A stretch of 64,000 bases of DNA from Sva-07 sp963793335 (GTDB lineage: Bacteria > Actinomycetota > Acidimicrobiia > Acidimicrobiales > Ilumatobacteraceae). The notes under the pieces were generated by a model, which was not told the DNA's origin, searched no databases, and saw only the letters and a program-made list of their open reading frames with translations. How positions within the stretch are numbered: position 1 is the first letter of the stretch; each line of letters begins with the position of its first letter. Of the stretch, positions 63,820-64,000 are shown in pieces. Position numbers and translations under genes: made by a program. The DNA lies in the NCBI GenBank assembly GCA_963793335.1, contig CAWBZS010000018.1, forward strand, positions 6,934-70,933. The letters are read 5' to 3'.

Positions 63820-63892
63820 AGCCCTCTGTGGGAATCGAACCCACGACACCAGCCTTACCATGGCTGTGCTCTACCGACTGAGCTAAGAGGGC
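63820..63892 (-). tRNA. tRNA-Thr (anticodon GGT)
   Basis: The minus strand gives acceptor GCCCTCT/AGAGGGC, D arm TAGCTCAGTCGGTAGAGCA, anticodon arm CAGCC-ATGGTAA-GGCTG (GGT) and T arm GTGGGTTCGATTCCCAC. The discriminator base is T and CCA is not encoded. It heads the run tRNA-Thr, tRNA-Met, tuf, rpmG, tRNA-Trp, secE, nusG. Confidence 0.95.
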
Positions 63893-63950
63893 GTTCTTGG
63901 CAGGTGCAGGGCACCCTTCGGGACGCGGCACTGCCGCGGACCGGCGACCG

Positions 63951-63956
63951 AGTGTA
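63951..63956 (-). promoter_or_regulatory. Candidate -10 (TACACT) for the tRNA-tuf-secE-nusG unit
   Basis: TACACT on the minus strand lies about 60 bp before tRNA-Thr, the same hexamer as the fusA candidate. No clear -35 is visible at 17 bp (AGTGGT). The rest of 63893-64000 holds no gene. Confidence 0.35.
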
Positions 63957-64000
63957 TCGGCCCCGCCGGAACAACCACTCGCCGTTGCGACCGAGATCCT

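Overview
The window is GC-rich bacterial DNA with high-GC-actinobacterial features: actinobacterial-type RpoB/RpoC, Zn-type S14, many GTG starts, and the order acpS-nnr-alr next to glmS/glmM. The protein style (acidic extensions on ribosomal proteins, Asp/Glu/Ser/Thr-rich secreted proteins) suggests class Acidimicrobiia, possibly an Ilumatobacter relative. That placement is inferred from gene content and protein style, without a database search.

The backbone, all on the minus strand, is the large ribosomal/transcription cluster. Read from the right edge in transcription order it runs: tRNA-Thr, tRNA-Met, tuf (copy 2), rpmG, tRNA-Trp, secE, nusG, rplK, rplA, rplJ, rplL, rpoB, rpoC; then rpsL, rpsG; then fusA, tuf (copy 1), rpsJ; then rplC-rplD-rplW-rplB-rpsS-rplV-rpsC-rplP-rpmC-rpsQ-rplN-rplX-rplE-rpsN-rpsH-rplF-rplR-rpsE-rpmD-rplO-secY-adk; then infA-rpmJ-rpsM-rpsK-rpsD-rpoA-rplQ-truA; then rplM-rpsI-glmM-glmS-acpS, an acyl-CoA synthetase, nnr and the first codons of alr at the left edge.

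Four blocks of unrelated, mostly plus-strand genes interrupt this order. Block A (about 13.6-18.0 kb, between adk and infA, where map often lies) holds a DsbA-like thiol protein, CcdA, an MFS exporter, a GDT1-type transporter and a TetR regulator. Block B (about 30.0-36.1 kb, between rpsJ and rplC) holds an MBL hydrolase, an SDR, an alpha/beta hydrolase, an HtrA protease and small hypotheticals. Block C (about 40.1-47.4 kb, between rpsG and fusA) holds a lipoprotein, a glutaminase-STAS fusion, a CBS protein, a two-component system with two low-complexity envelope proteins and a kinase-like protein. Block D (about 48.5-50.3 kb, between rpoC and rpsL) holds an AspT-type antiporter and a duplicated 43-bp intergenic element. 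Promoter-like sequences (three of them TTGGA[A/G]-17-TA[G/T]CAT) lie just upstream of infA, rplC and rplM, and strong hairpins close several blocks.

The best candidate for an undescribed system is in block C (42.5-47.3 kb). An OmpR-family response regulator and its histidine kinase are coded with a Pro-rich, Asp/Glu-tailed membrane protein. Three copies of one operator-like element (ATGAGAGA, then TCTC-type half-sites 11 bp apart) lie at 42631, 45317 and 46637. They are placed before the two-component operon, before an APH-fold protein gene and before a secreted Ser-Pro-Ala repeat protein gene, which suggests a small self-contained envelope regulon. Other notable points are a 1119-residue GlmS homologue, a probable CTG start for infA, a natural Arg at S12 position 88, large acidic extensions on L22 and NusG, and elaborate hairpins between rplJ/rplL and rpoB/rpoC.
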